DNA of 64,000 nucleotides from Exobasidium rhododendri (lineage: Eukaryota; Basidiomycota; Exobasidiomycetes; Exobasidiales; Exobasidiaceae), in contig CP110632.1 in the NCBI GenBank assembly GCA_026210745.1, forward strand, positions 4,649,001-4,713,000, written 5' to 3'. Shown in pieces: positions 36,231 to 46,969 of this stretch. Both the position numbers and the translations under genes were made by a program. The notes beneath the pieces were generated by a model, which searched no databases, was not told the DNA's origin, and saw only the letters and a list, made by a program, of their open reading frames with translations. Position 1 is the stretch's first letter; the number at the start of each line of letters is the position of its first letter.

Positions 36231-38593
36231 ATGATAGCTGCGCCTAGCCCCAGGATCAACGGAGTTGCAAGCATTAAAGCGGAGTATGTCCTTCCAAGGA
36301 GTATCCCTACAAACGATTATGCTGATGATGATGTAGCAGAGAGAGCGACAAATCCTGCGTCGGCTTCGAGGAACGGCGATGATGACGAAGAGCCGTCTCA
36401 TAAGAAGGTCAAAATAAGTGGCGCCGCAAAGAAAAGAGCCAAGAAGGAACAGAACAGGGGACAGAATAAAGGGAGGAAGTTCGTAGGGATTAGAGATCAA
36501 ATTAATTTATGCAACAAAGTGTCAAGGGGAAAGAAGTGTGGTCGTAGCGAGTGAGTGTGCTCATCGGTGTTGGGTCTGAAATGCAATACACTGACTTGCC
36601 AAATCGCCCAATCAGCTGTCACTACTCACACTCTATCAAAGAGTACCTCAATACAAAGCCGAAAGATATCATGTTCCCACGGCCACCTATAAAGAGCAAG
36701 TATGCATGCATCTACGAGCTCTCGCCAAAGCAGCGAGACGAGTATCTCGATGAGATGTATCTCACAACACCACCATTCGCCAAGTTTATCCAAGATGCAG
36801 CGGAATCCTCTACTGACCTCGTCAACTTTGAAACGAGCTGTCCTGTCTTGGCGTCGCAGATCGCCTCATCGAGCAAGACAGGGAACTTCTGCTTTGCTGG
36901 ATGGACATGCCGATTTCTGGGAGGTCATGTCCGCAAGGTAGGCGAAGCTGAGGGTGAAGATGGGACTGCTTTAGAACTGCTCGGGTCTGGCGAAGGAGAC
37001 TCAGGCGACAAGGAAGAGAACGAGGAAGAGGGCCGAAAGAATGCACCAGATGAGCTTAACTGGCATCCTACGTCATTACTGAAGACGGTACGAACTCGAA
37101 AGTATCCTCTTCCCCTCACAAAAGCAGTTCTAGCTCACTTGGAGAAGGAAAAAGAGACGATCGCAAAGGAGCAAGGTGCAAATCCACATACGCTGGGAAG
37201 AGGTCCAATCTGCATCGACGAAGAAGAGGCTAAGCGGACTTTATCAAAGGAAAGCTCAGCAAAGGTGGATCTAGACGACATGGATGCAATGCTAAACGAA
37301 GGGACGACAATTCGCCTCGAAGACGCCCAACATTCAACTTCGCTTGTTGACTCTGCTCGTCTCAAGCCTAGTGAGAAGCGCAGACTAGATTGGTTCCACG
37401 ATGAGCTGTATCTGGCGCCTTTGACAACCACAGGGAATCTTCCGTTCCGACGACTTTGTTCCAGCTTGGGAGCTGACATTACGTGTGGCGAAATGGGACT
37501 GGCTGAAAGTTTCCTCCAAGGGCAGAAGAACGAGTGGAGCCTCGTTCGAAGGTGGGAAGGAGAGAGATGCTTCGGAACACAGCTGTGTGGAAACAAACCA
37601 GACTTGCTTGTGCCTGCTGCCGAGATGTTGTCGAAGGAATTCCCCACCGGTCTTGACTTTATCGACGTCAACTGTGGCTGTCCCATCGACCTTGTCTACA
37701 ACAGAGGTGCCGGCTCTGCTCTGCTGGATCACGCCAACAAATTGGGCAAGATCGTTCGAGGCATGTCCGCTGTCACTGGGGACATCCCGATTACCATCAA
37801 ATTGAGGACGGGCACTTCCAACACTCTCACGACACACAAATTCTTTCCACGGATTAAGACCGACTGGAATGCATCTGCTGTGACCCTGCATGGAAGATCG
37901 AGACAGCAGCGATATAAGAACTTGGCGGACTGGAATTATATCCGAACTTGCGCTGAATCCCTCAGGGAAAGTATTCGGGTGAACAATGAAGAGCGACCTG
38001 ATGAAGAATGGGTGCACCCGATTCCCATTTACGGCAACGGCGATGTCTGTAGTTGGCAGGACTATGAGCATAACAAAGCAATGACGGGCGTGGATGGACA
38101 AATGCTTGCAAGGGGTGCCCTTATCAAGCCATGGCTGTTCACCGAAATCAAGGAGAAAAGAGACTGGGATATCTCCAGCAGAGAGAGGCTGGATTTGATT
38201 CGACAGCTGACTTCGTACGGTCTCACTCATTGGGGTTCTGACACGCAAGGGGTCAACACGACGAGACGATTCGTGTGTGATAGTCTCTCCTTCACGCATC
38301 GATACATTCCCCTTGGTATTCTGGAGCACGTCCCCGTCAAGCTGAACGAGAGACCACCAGTCTACAAAGGCAGGGACGAGCTAGAGACGTTGCTCGCTTC
38401 CGGCAACGCTAAGGATTGGGTCAAGATCACCGATATGTTCCTCGGCAAAGCACCCGAAGAGTTCCACTTCATACGTGAGTAGTAATAAAAGTTCCTTACG
38501 ATCGATCGTGAGACTGACACCGACGGTATTTTCTCTCCAGCAAAACACAAGTCTAATTCATACGATGATGATGGAGCAGAGAACCAAGGCTGA
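36231..38593 (+). CDS. DUS3: tRNA-dihydrouridine synthase 3
   Basis: FMN enzyme that reduces U47 in the variable loop of cytosolic tRNAs. Exons 36231-36550, 36616-38474 and 38541-38593 give 743 residues. A basic Lys-rich N-terminus (SGAAKKRAKKEQ) leads to two CCCH zinc fingers: LCNKVSRGKKCGRSDCHYSH, whose last Cys-His lie after intron 1, and a second around FCFAGWTCRFLGGH. The TIM-barrel Dus domain shows LTTTGNLPFRRLC, GAQLCG-like GTQLCGNKPD, DVNCGCPIDLVYNRGAGS with the catalytic Cys, and IKLRTGT. The end FHFIPKHKSNSYDD is typical of Dus3. A GTG six bases before the ATG opens the same frame and is ignored. The promoter shared with the PrpF gene has a CACGTG at 36133-36138. Confidence 0.95.
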
Positions 38594-38709
38594 CAAGGAA
38601 TTCGCTCATCAGCACTCTTCACAGTCTCCGCTTTCATGAACTTTACTTTTTTTTTGATTGATCATCAAAATTTTGCTATAATAACAATATTGCAGGAGAG
38701 AGAGGGGGA

Positions 38710-39872
38710 CTACCAGCCGCGGCCGGCCATTCTTCCTCCCTTCATGTTGTCGGTGATGGTGAGACCGACCATGGCTTCTCCCAAATTTGTAGAGATCTCT
38801 GCCAACTTTGCGGCATCGTCGTAATGAGCGACGGCGGCAACAATAGCCCTAGCTCTCTCTGCTTGGTTCTCTCCCTTGAAGATTCCGCTTCCTACGAAGA
38901 CACCATCGCTGCCCAACTGCATCATGAGCGCGGCATCAGCAGGTGTAGCGATTCCTCCAGCAGCAAAATTGACTACCGGCAGTCTCTTGAGTCTAGCAGC
39001 TTCTTTGAGCAGGTGGAAAGGTGCCTAGGGAGTGTGCATGGTCGGACGAATGTCAGTAAGGAAATGCCTGAGAAGAAGACAAAACCATTACTCACCTGAA
39101 TGTCCTTTGCGTAGACGTACAGCTCTTCATCGCTCATGCTGGCAGCTCTGTTGATTTCTCCCTGTACAGTTCGTTGATGGTAGACGGCTTCGACTACGTT
39201 TCCTGTTCCGGCTTCTCCCTTCGTTCGGATCATGGCAGCACCTTCGGCAATTCGTCGGAGAGCTTCTCCTAGATTTCTGCAACCACAAACGAATGGGATC
39301 TTGAAATTGTGCTTGTTGATGTGGTGGAAGTTATCCGCTGGTGTCAAGACTTCACTCTCGTCAATGTAATCAACATTAAGTGCTTGTAGGATTTGCGCTT
39401 CTACAAAATGCCCAATACGACACTTGGCCATAACGGGAATGGAAACAGTGTCCATGATCTCCTTGATCATCTTTGGGTCACTCATTCTTGCCACACCTCC
39501 TTCCACTCGAATGTCAGCGGGGACTCTCTCCAGAGCCATAACAGCGCAAGCTCCTGCATCTTCGGCAATGCGAGCCTGTTCAGCATTGACGACGTCCTGA
39601 TCAACGAAGGAGAAGGTACAAAATCCAGTTAGAGGGCGTTCGTTCATACTTTCGCATATCAACGAGCAACTCACCATGATGACACCGCCCTTTAGCATCT
39701 GTGCAAGACCGCTCTTGACACTGAATGTGCCCATATTGGAAGGCTCCGCCTTGAAGCTGGCCTGATGTAAGGAAGGAGCAATTCGGATGGGCTTGTCAGT
39801 GGCGGCAAGACCGTTGACGTGACCATTTGCACCATTCGTAGCAGGGATTATTGTAGGGTGTTCTGAAGACAT
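38710..39872 (-). CDS. PDX1: Pyridoxal 5'-phosphate synthase PDX1/Snz subunit
   Basis: Lyase subunit of the DXP-independent PLP synthase. It condenses ribose 5-phosphate, glyceraldehyde 3-phosphate and ammonia, the last supplied by the PDX2/Sno glutaminase. Exons 39872-39675, 39596-39096 and 39024-38710 give 337 residues, with an N-terminal extension of about 45 residues over bacterial PdxS. Visible blocks: [90 protein letters not shown] and [14 protein letters not shown]. The catalytic lysines are within MAKCRIGH and IRTKGE regions. The PDX2 partner is not in this window. Pyridoxal kinase lies 15 kb to the right. Confidence 0.97.
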
Positions 39873-40434
39873 GACTATAATGAGTATGACTGTTGGTGGA
39901 TGTAAAGGCAAGAAAGCAAAGACCACGATTACTTGAAACCGAAAGCTGCACAGAGAAGAAAAAGCTTGACTAAGTAAGCGTGCAAGCCCAAAATCTAAAA
40001 AAAAATTGCCGTAAAGGTTAAGCGGTGACTCGCTGAATAGATCCTTCGACGAGCGAGCGACCGACCACAAGGTAATCGAGTCCAAATACAGTACAGTAGA
40101 AACGTTCTCTATGTATTTGTATCTGGTGCCCTTATTGACCTTTTAATCCCCTGGAATGATTATCAATCTCTTACGTGAGAGCCCTCCAGAATGATTTCTA
40201 AATGCGACATCATCTTCAAATTCACGTTAAGCCCTGGGTGAAGGTAAGATCGATTAAACTTTGACTAGACCACCTAGCAGAGGGTGATTTGAGCTTAGCA
40301 AGCAGACGCGATCTTTGAGGCGCGTACACGGGTCGGAATAATGTGCTACTTTAGGTTTTGTCTGGATTTTAGCTTAGGCTTTCTAGAGGGTGGCTCTTCC
40401 CCCTCTTTAGCAACTGTGAAGGCGGCCGGCAGTC
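39873..40434. other. Divergent intergenic region, PDX1 and coiled-coil gene promoters
   Basis: About 560 bases between opposite start codons. No gene and no motif I can name with confidence. Confidence 0.5.
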
Positions 40435-41811
40435 ATGACGTCTGAGGCGAGAGAGATGCTGATGGGAAGCGGCGACGATGGCGACAGTCAGGAGAAGCCG
40501 CAGCAGCAGCAGCAAATCAAGACATCCTTGACCGATGCATACTTAACACCCCTGCAACGGAGTCTACTTTACGAGCTCACCACTCGAAGAGCTCACATCG
40601 CTGCTGCGAATTCCAAGGCCGACTTCTGGCAGAATCGACAAAAGGATTCACATGAAGGGAGACGTCGGCCAGACGCCCTCGACGAAGACTTCTATGATCG
40701 CGAAATTAGGGTGAAGAAAGCGGAGCTGTTGAGTCTATGCGAGTCTGAACGATTGAAGGAAGCTGTTGTCCAGTCGTGAGTGGAGCTCACAATCGTCAGT
40801 CTACGCAGTATCTTTAGTGACCATCTTGTCATCCTCAAACTACAGCGCCGATGCAGCACACACCATAAATGCTTCTATGGCAGCTACTTTGCCGAACAAA
40901 AGTATTAGAGAAGGCTCGAGTACAATGTGCGTCGTTGATGGGACAGTGTTCAAGAGTAGCCAATCTGCATTGCTAAATTCGATGACTTTCCTCAGGCCAC
41001 CCTCTCGCTTACCACTTCGATACATGGCAGCAAGGAGAGACGAGCTATCACTCGAATTTCTGCGCATAGATATGGAGCTGAAGCAGGTCAGAAGCCAGAG
41101 AAGGGATGTTGCGGAGAATATCGAAGGTGAGTTTCGAGAAGAGAGTCAAGCTTTCCTCCCTGTTATTGACACACGTCATCCACCGTAGCTGGCAGGGATA
41201 AGACCTCGTCACTCATAAGGAGAATATCAGAGCATCAAGATCACTCAGTGAAGTCAAACGGAAAGACTGATATTCGCTTTCAAGAGCTAGTCAAGGAGCT
41301 CAGTAGGCTCAAGAAAGCTAGATTGATTCGAGAACACATCTTCGCAGAGAGAGATGCTTTGGAGAAGGCCAAGGAAGGGAATGGGGATGGATCGAAGAAG
41401 GTTAAGTTGAGTAGTCGGGAAATGAGGACATTCTTGGAGAGGGTTCGAAGAACGGCAAATGCACCGCAAGAAATTCAAGACTTCATCGAGGCAAGTCTCG
41501 CGCTGAGCGATAAGTCAATGATGGAGGTAGTTGAGGAGCTTGGAAAGGTCATGCGAGGTCGAATTCTTCAGGAATTCGTCAGGGGAACTCTGAGGGTGAG
41601 TACAAAAGCTTCTGCCAGTGTGTCGTCTACACCACTAATTCAAAGGACCTTTCGTTCTACACCATCACAGAGTCTCATCTTAGAATCGGGACTGGACTGG
41701 TACGGCAACAAGACGCTGCGAGAGTTGATGTTCACCCTTAGCTATGACGAGCAGGACGGTTCAGAAGACGAACCAGACTTTGACTCGGACGACGAGAACG
41801 ATTCGAGATAG
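40435..41811 (+). CDS. Coiled-coil protein, possible CENP-H/K-type inner kinetochore subunit
   Basis: I do not firmly recognise this protein. Exons 40435-40775, 40846-41126 and 41189-41811 give 414 residues. It begins acidic and Gln-rich, then has helices from LTPLQRSLLYELTTRR, a coiled coil around LSLEFLRIDMELKQVRSQRR and ELVKELSRLKKARLIREH, and ends after SQSLILESGLDWYGNKTLREL with an acidic tail (EDEPDFDSDDEND). The block LIL-SG-DW near the end resembles the C-terminal signature of fungal CENP-H/Fta3-type proteins, which act in the CCAN at centromeres. That is a pattern judgement only. There is no catalytic motif, membrane segment or signal peptide. Confidence 0.6.
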
Positions 41812-41978
41812 TCGGCCACTGCAGCAACTTGCGGCAACCCCGCGCGAGGCCATCATAGAGGTGACGGTCAGTACTGCGATCAGATCAGTTACTCTGCCAT
41901 TGTCACGATGGACATGGCCTGCCCCATAGCGAAGAGTAAGTGAATTGGAAGTATCACAATTGCAATGCTCTACTCTAG

Positions 41979-42030
41979 TGGTACACTGCTGGGCTCTTCA
42001 AGTATGGTACACTGCTGGGCTCTTCAAGTA
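41979..42030. repeat. Perfect 26-base tandem duplication across a stop codon
   Basis: Two identical 26-base copies, 41979-42004 and 42005-42030. The right copy contains the stop codon (42024-42026) and last codon of the minus-strand acetyltransferase; the left copy is the duplicate in its 3' flank. Confidence 0.95.
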
Positions 42031-42815
42031 GGCAAATTCAGGTTCTTGACGCCTTCCAAGCCAAGCTTCTCGAAATCACCATGGATGACGTATGCGTCGA
42101 CGAATACTTCCCCTTTCCCGTCTGCTGTGCGCAGGAGACCGGCCCCTGGAATAGTACCAACTGTACAAAAACCGAGGCTCTTCCAGATCCTCACAGAAGC
42201 ATCATTATTCTTGTACACGAGATTGAAGACGCTGCCTCTGTAGCCACACGCAGGACCATAGTACAGAAAGGAGACGGCTGCAATGCCACCAAGTCCCATT
42301 CCACGAGCAGAAGGCGGCACGACAAAGCCAGCGTTGCAGAGATGGGATGATCGACCAGGGTAGTTTGGCTTGATGTAGTAGCTAAATCCATACGCCGTAA
42401 TCCAATCAATCGAGTCGAAGAAGCCTTTTGGTATGTCGACTTGCACTCCAGTCTTGGGTATTGAAGTGTCTGCCGCTTGATGACCACTTAGCTTTGTCAA
42501 AGTATTGGTCTGATCTTGTGAGAGTAGCACACCTACAATCAAGTCGTACGAGATGAAGTAGCCTTTGAACTCTGCATCTGACATTGGACCTCGTTGTGGG
42601 TATGTCACTCCCCTTTCCAACTCGTCGTTGAATACATGTCTTAATCTGTCCTCCAAGGCCGCTGGAATGACGGGGCTGCTGTCACTACTTGTACAATCGA
42701 TTGGCCAAGCTACGATGGACACTCTTTCCTTTGTGACAGCTCGACTGGGAAGAGCATAGAGCCTAGCCTCGAGTGCTCGAGTCTTGTCTGGCGCAGGTAC
42801 ATGTCCGTAGGCCAT
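42024..42815 (-). CDS. Mpr1-like GNAT N-acetyltransferase
   Basis: Single-exon 263-residue GNAT enzyme. It resembles yeast Mpr1, which acetylates proline-ring compounds (azetidine-2-carboxylate, pyrroline-5-carboxylate related) and limits oxidative stress. The Mpr1-like core is YYIKPNYPGRSSHLCNAGFV, followed by the acetyl-CoA loop ARGMGLGG, then YKNNDASVRIWKSLGFCTVG and the end TIPGAGLL. The N-terminal part holds ELERGVTYPQRGPMSDAEF, also shared with that family. Actual substrate is uncertain because the family includes many uncharacterised fungal members. It diverges from THG1 over a 271-base promoter. A 26-base tandem duplication covers its stop codon. Confidence 0.82.
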   Translation of the reverse strand: MAYGHVPAPDKTRALEARLYALPSRAVTKERVSIVAWPIDCTSSDSSPVIPAALEDRLRHVFNDELERGVTYPQRGPMSDAEFKGYFISYDLIVGVLLSQDQTNTLTKLSGHQAADTSIPKTGVQVDIPKGFFDSIDWITAYGFSYYIKPNYPGRSSHLCNAGFVVPPSARGMGLGGIAAVSFLYYGPACGYRGSVFNLVYKNNDASVRIWKSLGFCTVGTIPGAGLLRTADGKGEVFVDAYVIHGDFEKLGLEGVKNLNLPT

Positions 42816-43086
42816 GCTATGCGTCTAAAAGACCCTTCAGAATTGCGGGCGAGCGTTATTGGTAGAAGATCGTCTCTTCTTCCCATCTTAAATTGAGAAG
42901 CGCGGCTAAATCTTTGCAGGTGGGTCGTGCGTACGAAAAGTTCTTCCTTGGGGGGGAGAAAATTAATTTTTGACTCTTTGGTATTGGTCTTGGGTGATAG
43001 AGGAGTAGCGACATCCTGATCAAGATCGGTCTCTTCCCCTTCCTTGCGCTTAGCCGTGCCTAGATTCTGTCTTTCAGGCACTTGCT

Positions 43087-44131
43087 ATGGCCTGTTCTCA
43101 GTATGCATATGTCCGTAGTTATGAGCAAGCCGATCCTGTCCTGCCTAACACATATATGGTAGTCCGTATAGATGGAAAAGGTTTTCACAAGTCAGTAACC
43201 CTTGCATGCCGGCCCTTTGATCGAGGGGCGGTAGAAGGAGCGCCTTACGGTTCGCTCACTACTAATACCCTACTCTCCTATTCTTCTTAGATTCTCGAAG
43301 GAGCATGACTTTGAAAAACCAAACGATGGTCTTGCTCTCGAACTGATGAACAAAGCAGCACAAACTGTCATGAATGAACTACGACCAGATGTCACGCTTT
43401 CATTTGGAGAGAGTGACGAGTACAGCTTCTTACTACGACGTTCCTGCTCTTTATACAATAGGAGACAAAGCAAGCTGGTGACACACATCGTCTCTCTATT
43501 CACTTCATCATATGTATACCACTGGAACGACTACTTTCCTCAGAAGAGATTAAAGTATCCTCCCTCCTTTGATGGCAGGTTGGTCGTATACCCGGGAGAG
43601 AAGGAGGTCATTGACTACTTTGCGTGGAGGCAAGCGGACAGTGAGTTGGTAGGGTAGGCAGTCTTTCCTTCCTTCTCCCGTAAATCGTCGAATACTCATG
43701 ATGAGAACCGGTCTACAGCGCACATCAACAATCTTCACAACACCACCTACTGGTCACTCATACTCCAGGGAAACATGAGCGAGACACAGGCACACGTCAG
43801 ACTGGATGGCACGGATTCCAGTGACAAGAACGAGATACTATTTCAGGATTTTAGGATAAAGTATGGTACCCTGCCTGCCATGTTTCGCAAGGGTACGACA
43901 TTAGCTTGGGATGATGTGGTCGATGGAGCACGGAAGAAAAGCAGGTCAGAGCTAAGAGCCCTGCACGTCGACATCATTGCTAGCAGCTTTTGGAGGAGCG
44001 TCGAAGGCGGTGATGCAGACAGGAAAGCAGAACGCACATCAGCTGCAAAAGACCCCCAGGAAGCCGTCTGGCAACGGCAAGATAGACTGCTAGGCAGTGC
44101 TGGACTTGGTAGAAGAGCTCTCGAATCTTGA
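43087..44131 (+). CDS. THG1: tRNA-His guanylyltransferase Thg1
   Basis: Adds the essential G at position -1 of tRNA-His by 3'-5' polymerisation. Exons 43087-43190, 43291-43640 and 43719-44131 give 288 residues. The palm-like active site is intact: VVRIDGKGFHKFS (first metal Asp), FGESDEYSF (Asp-Glu metal ligands). Further blocks are LMNKAAQTVM, FDGRLVVYP, HINNLHNTTYW and FRKGTTLAW. Exon 1 ends inside the K of FHK, with a GTCAGT donor rather than the GTGAGT used by most introns here. Length matches yeast Thg1 (237) plus a polar C-terminal extension. A tRNA-His gene lacking encoded G-1 lies 16 kb to the left. Confidence 0.96.
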
Positions 44132-44411
44132 AGCCATCTTTAGAATTTTCCGAGTCGTCTATGCGGGTCATTACTTCTTCAAAGATCTGAAGTGTAGGAG
44201 ACGATGTGGCAGTAAGAGCGTGACCTAAAGCCAGGGTCCGAGGCACCCCAAGCAAGACGGCAAATTCGACGCCGGAATCGGTCTGCAGAGACAAGCGTGG
44301 ATCCTTTCATCCAGAACCGTTCCCATTCGGATGACTACTTGTAAGACCAATTGGCTGTCGTATACCTCTCATTCTGTACACTTTCCTCATGGCCTTATCT
44401 TGATGTCATCA

Positions 44412-45762
44412 TCAAACAGACCAAATTCCTTCTTCGCCCCATGCCCGTTCGGAGAATTGTGCGAATCCTCTTTCTTCCGTATTGGACACCCAGTTGATGA
44501 CTTTGGCGCTGCTATTGATGGCATCATTGCTGCTGCTGCTGCCGTCGCACGAGTCCCTTCTGCCAGCTTCCTCTGCTCCATCTACAATTTCCACTTCAGG
44601 CGGCTTATGTGGCCCATGCTGGTACATGACGTTGTCGATGAGGTGCAACCTGCCTTTGCCCAGTGGGCTGACCTGCATCTCTCGCAGTCTCGTCACTGTT
44701 CTATCGTCCATGTACACTCCAGCCTCGACGATGAGACACTTTATGCGAGACTCTTCACTTTCCCCACCCAAGAGTCGAAACACTGCATCAGAGAGCTTCT
44801 CAGAAAATGGCCTCGTGAGTCGGAGGTGAGTGAGACGGCCGAAGTTCAGCAACGTCTCCACTAGAAGGACGTCCATCTTGGCGAAATAGAGATGCAGTCG
44901 ATTGAGGTGCTCGAAAGCGTCAAAGTTGGGTGCCAGCTTGAATGACAGGGAAGAAGCTTGCTTAGATGGTGTGAGATGGGATGTAGACATGGCCAAAGCA
45001 GACAAAGTCACTTCATGAGGTTGAGGGATGATATTCGCACAATCTTGTCGTTTGCTGCTCTCGCCGATCTGAAGCGTGATGATGTCTTCAAAGATGTCCG
45101 TCGTTGGTGCTTGTCGATTCGAAAAAAGTCGATGAACCCATTCTGATTTAGGGGATGCGACGAAAGCCGCATGCAAGGCTTCAGGAAAACTGGAAAGAAG
45201 CATGAGTGGGTAAGCCAGAAGTGGCTTCTCCTCTTGCGACTCCCACCTGTAAAATCAGTCGAATTACAATCAGCCTTCGTCAATTGGATCTGCAGGGGAT
45301 AGCGTCAAGTGCAAGGGGTACGCACGGATAAGACACACTCCAGTACTCTTCTATGTGCATCGTCTTGAGATTCCTTGCCGCCAGCAGAATCGAAATCATC
45401 CACATCTCTGGTCGTTCATCGGTTTGGAGCTCTCTGATACCGGATGTGTCCTTGTTGTTGTTGAGGTAGAGAAATTCCAGAGCGTCCTGCCTTTTCCTCA
45501 GGCGACTAGACTCTTGATTCTCGCCGTGTGCGGCGATCTCTGGGTGATAGATATCCTCGGAAAAGGCCTTGAGCTGCGTAGCATTGCGCAAAGCTACAAT
45601 TCTATAAAGGTAAGGCCAGCAGAGGTTGTACGCTGCCTTGCTGACTAGGCAAACATTACGAGCGTGCTTTGTAGAAGAGCTTCCGGCCGATACCTCTAGT
45701 ATTGCCAGGATTATCTCGAGAGGAAGTGCGATCCTGTCGCTTCCTCTGCTCGTAGTCATCAT
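44412..45762 (-). CDS. F-box protein
   Basis: Exons 45762-45326 and 45246-44412 give 423 residues. The N-terminus has an F-box (IALPLEIILAILEVS ... CLVSKAAYNLCWPYLYR, residues about 10-60), the Skp1-binding motif of SCF ubiquitin ligases. The remainder has scattered leucine-rich stretches (FEHLNRLHLYFAKMDVLLVE, LLNFGRLTHLRLTRPF) like the irregular LRRs of basidiomycete F-box proteins. Substrate is unknown. I set the start at the ATG pair at 45762-45757 rather than the upstream TTG. The tail is acidic with a Ser run. Confidence 0.78.
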
Positions 45763-46035
45763 CGCCAATCATCCACCATCGCCCACAAAGTCAGCAAGAA
45801 TCCCAAGGAGCCGAAGGAGGAAGGAGGAAGGTGTCGAGCTGGGAGGATGGAGTGTACGGGGCAAGGTGGAGCCTGCACCTCACGCACGGACTAAATAATG
45901 TCAAACCTTCATTTTCATGTTTTCAAATTCTTTTCTTCCTACGATTCCCCTCACTCGACGCCGCTCATCTGCACTTTACCCTTGAACGAGCTTTGACTTC
46001 GTCTGGACACCCGTCTCCTACTTTGCTGAGTCGAC

Positions 46036-46400
46036 ATGTCTCGAGCCTCGAAAGCCTTCTTAGGTGCATCGATAATCGTTTCTGGGCTCACTGTATATGG
46101 CGTTCACTTCCTGCAAATCCAAGAGAGAGAGGTGAGAGTGTGTTTGTATGGTCTGTACCTTGTTGTGAAGATCTTGTCTGATCCGTGTTGAATAAATCGC
46201 AGACCATGCATCGAGGGGTGGAAAGAGATGATGCTCGTCAAGCGGAGAAAAAGAGACAAAGGGCAATAGATCTCGAGAGAAATCAGGAGAGGGAAAGACA
46301 ATTCCAGCAGATGCAACCAACGAAGGGCTGGCTGGATCGGTTTCGAAGTAGTGAGGGCCATCCTGATGAGCCTGCTACTAAAGGAAGCGAAACGGGGTAA
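46036..46400 (+). CDS. PET117: Cytochrome c oxidase assembly factor Pet117
   Basis: Small inner-membrane protein that links heme a synthesis (Cox15) to complex IV assembly. Exons 46036-46131 and 46203-46400 give 97 residues. The family start MSRASKAFLGASIIVSG runs into the single membrane segment and YGVHFLQIQERE. After the intron comes MHRGVERDDAR and a charged helix of Lys/Arg/Glu. The last 25 residues are not conserved. It is divergent from the F-box gene over 273 bases. The start is fixed by the family motif MSRASK. Confidence 0.9.
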
Positions 46401-46969
46401 AGTCATCACGCTCATAGACGGCAGAAATCGTATACCTCGCCCTTGTATCATATCACACACGCCCCTTCATTGCCTCTTTTTAATCGACATACACAGGCTT
46501 CACACAACGAGAGCAGCACAAAGAGGTTACAGAGCTGAAACTTTCCGGATTTTAGAGGTGTCAGCAATGGTGTTAATGCTTCCTTCAAGCTTCAGACAAG
46601 CATGACTAGACAAGAAAGAGCGATAAAAGTGCCGGCTCTAGATGCTCCCCGTAGAAATCTCACGACTGCTCACTGCTTTTGCACGCCCAAAAGAATACTT
46701 TGGTCGCGGATGACTGATCGAGCTGAAGTCAAATTCTAGCTCGTATCCGTCTTCCTCTGTCACTGTCGATGGCAGTCTATCGAAGCCAAAGAGAACGGTG
46801 GCACCATCTTGACACATCATTAGGTATTAAGGTGTCTTCCCTTGTAAAGTCCGGATCCGCGCTAAGCTTTGAACGCGGGCCTGCTTATCAAGATCATCAG
46901 ATCAGAGCGCTTTCTTTCATTACCCACCCCCCCCCTCTCTCCCTGAATAACTTTCCCCACTCTTTCAAC
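46401..46969. other. Intergenic region between PET117 and protease gene
   Basis: About 570 bases. A 60-codon minus-strand frame at 46638-46820 starting with two ATGs is the only candidate, and it has no recognisable motif. Otherwise promoter and 3' flank; a C-rich run lies near 46924-46936. Confidence 0.45.

Noticed and set aside
38710-44131. Possible metabolic cluster of PDX1, acetyltransferase and Thg1
   Set aside because: Products belong to unrelated pathways, lie on both strands and are housekeeping genes. No cluster signature such as a regulator or transporter.
46638-46820. 60-codon minus-strand frame starting with two ATGs
   Set aside because: Codon pattern is plausible but there is no recognised domain, and neither flanking strand offers a supported extra exon.
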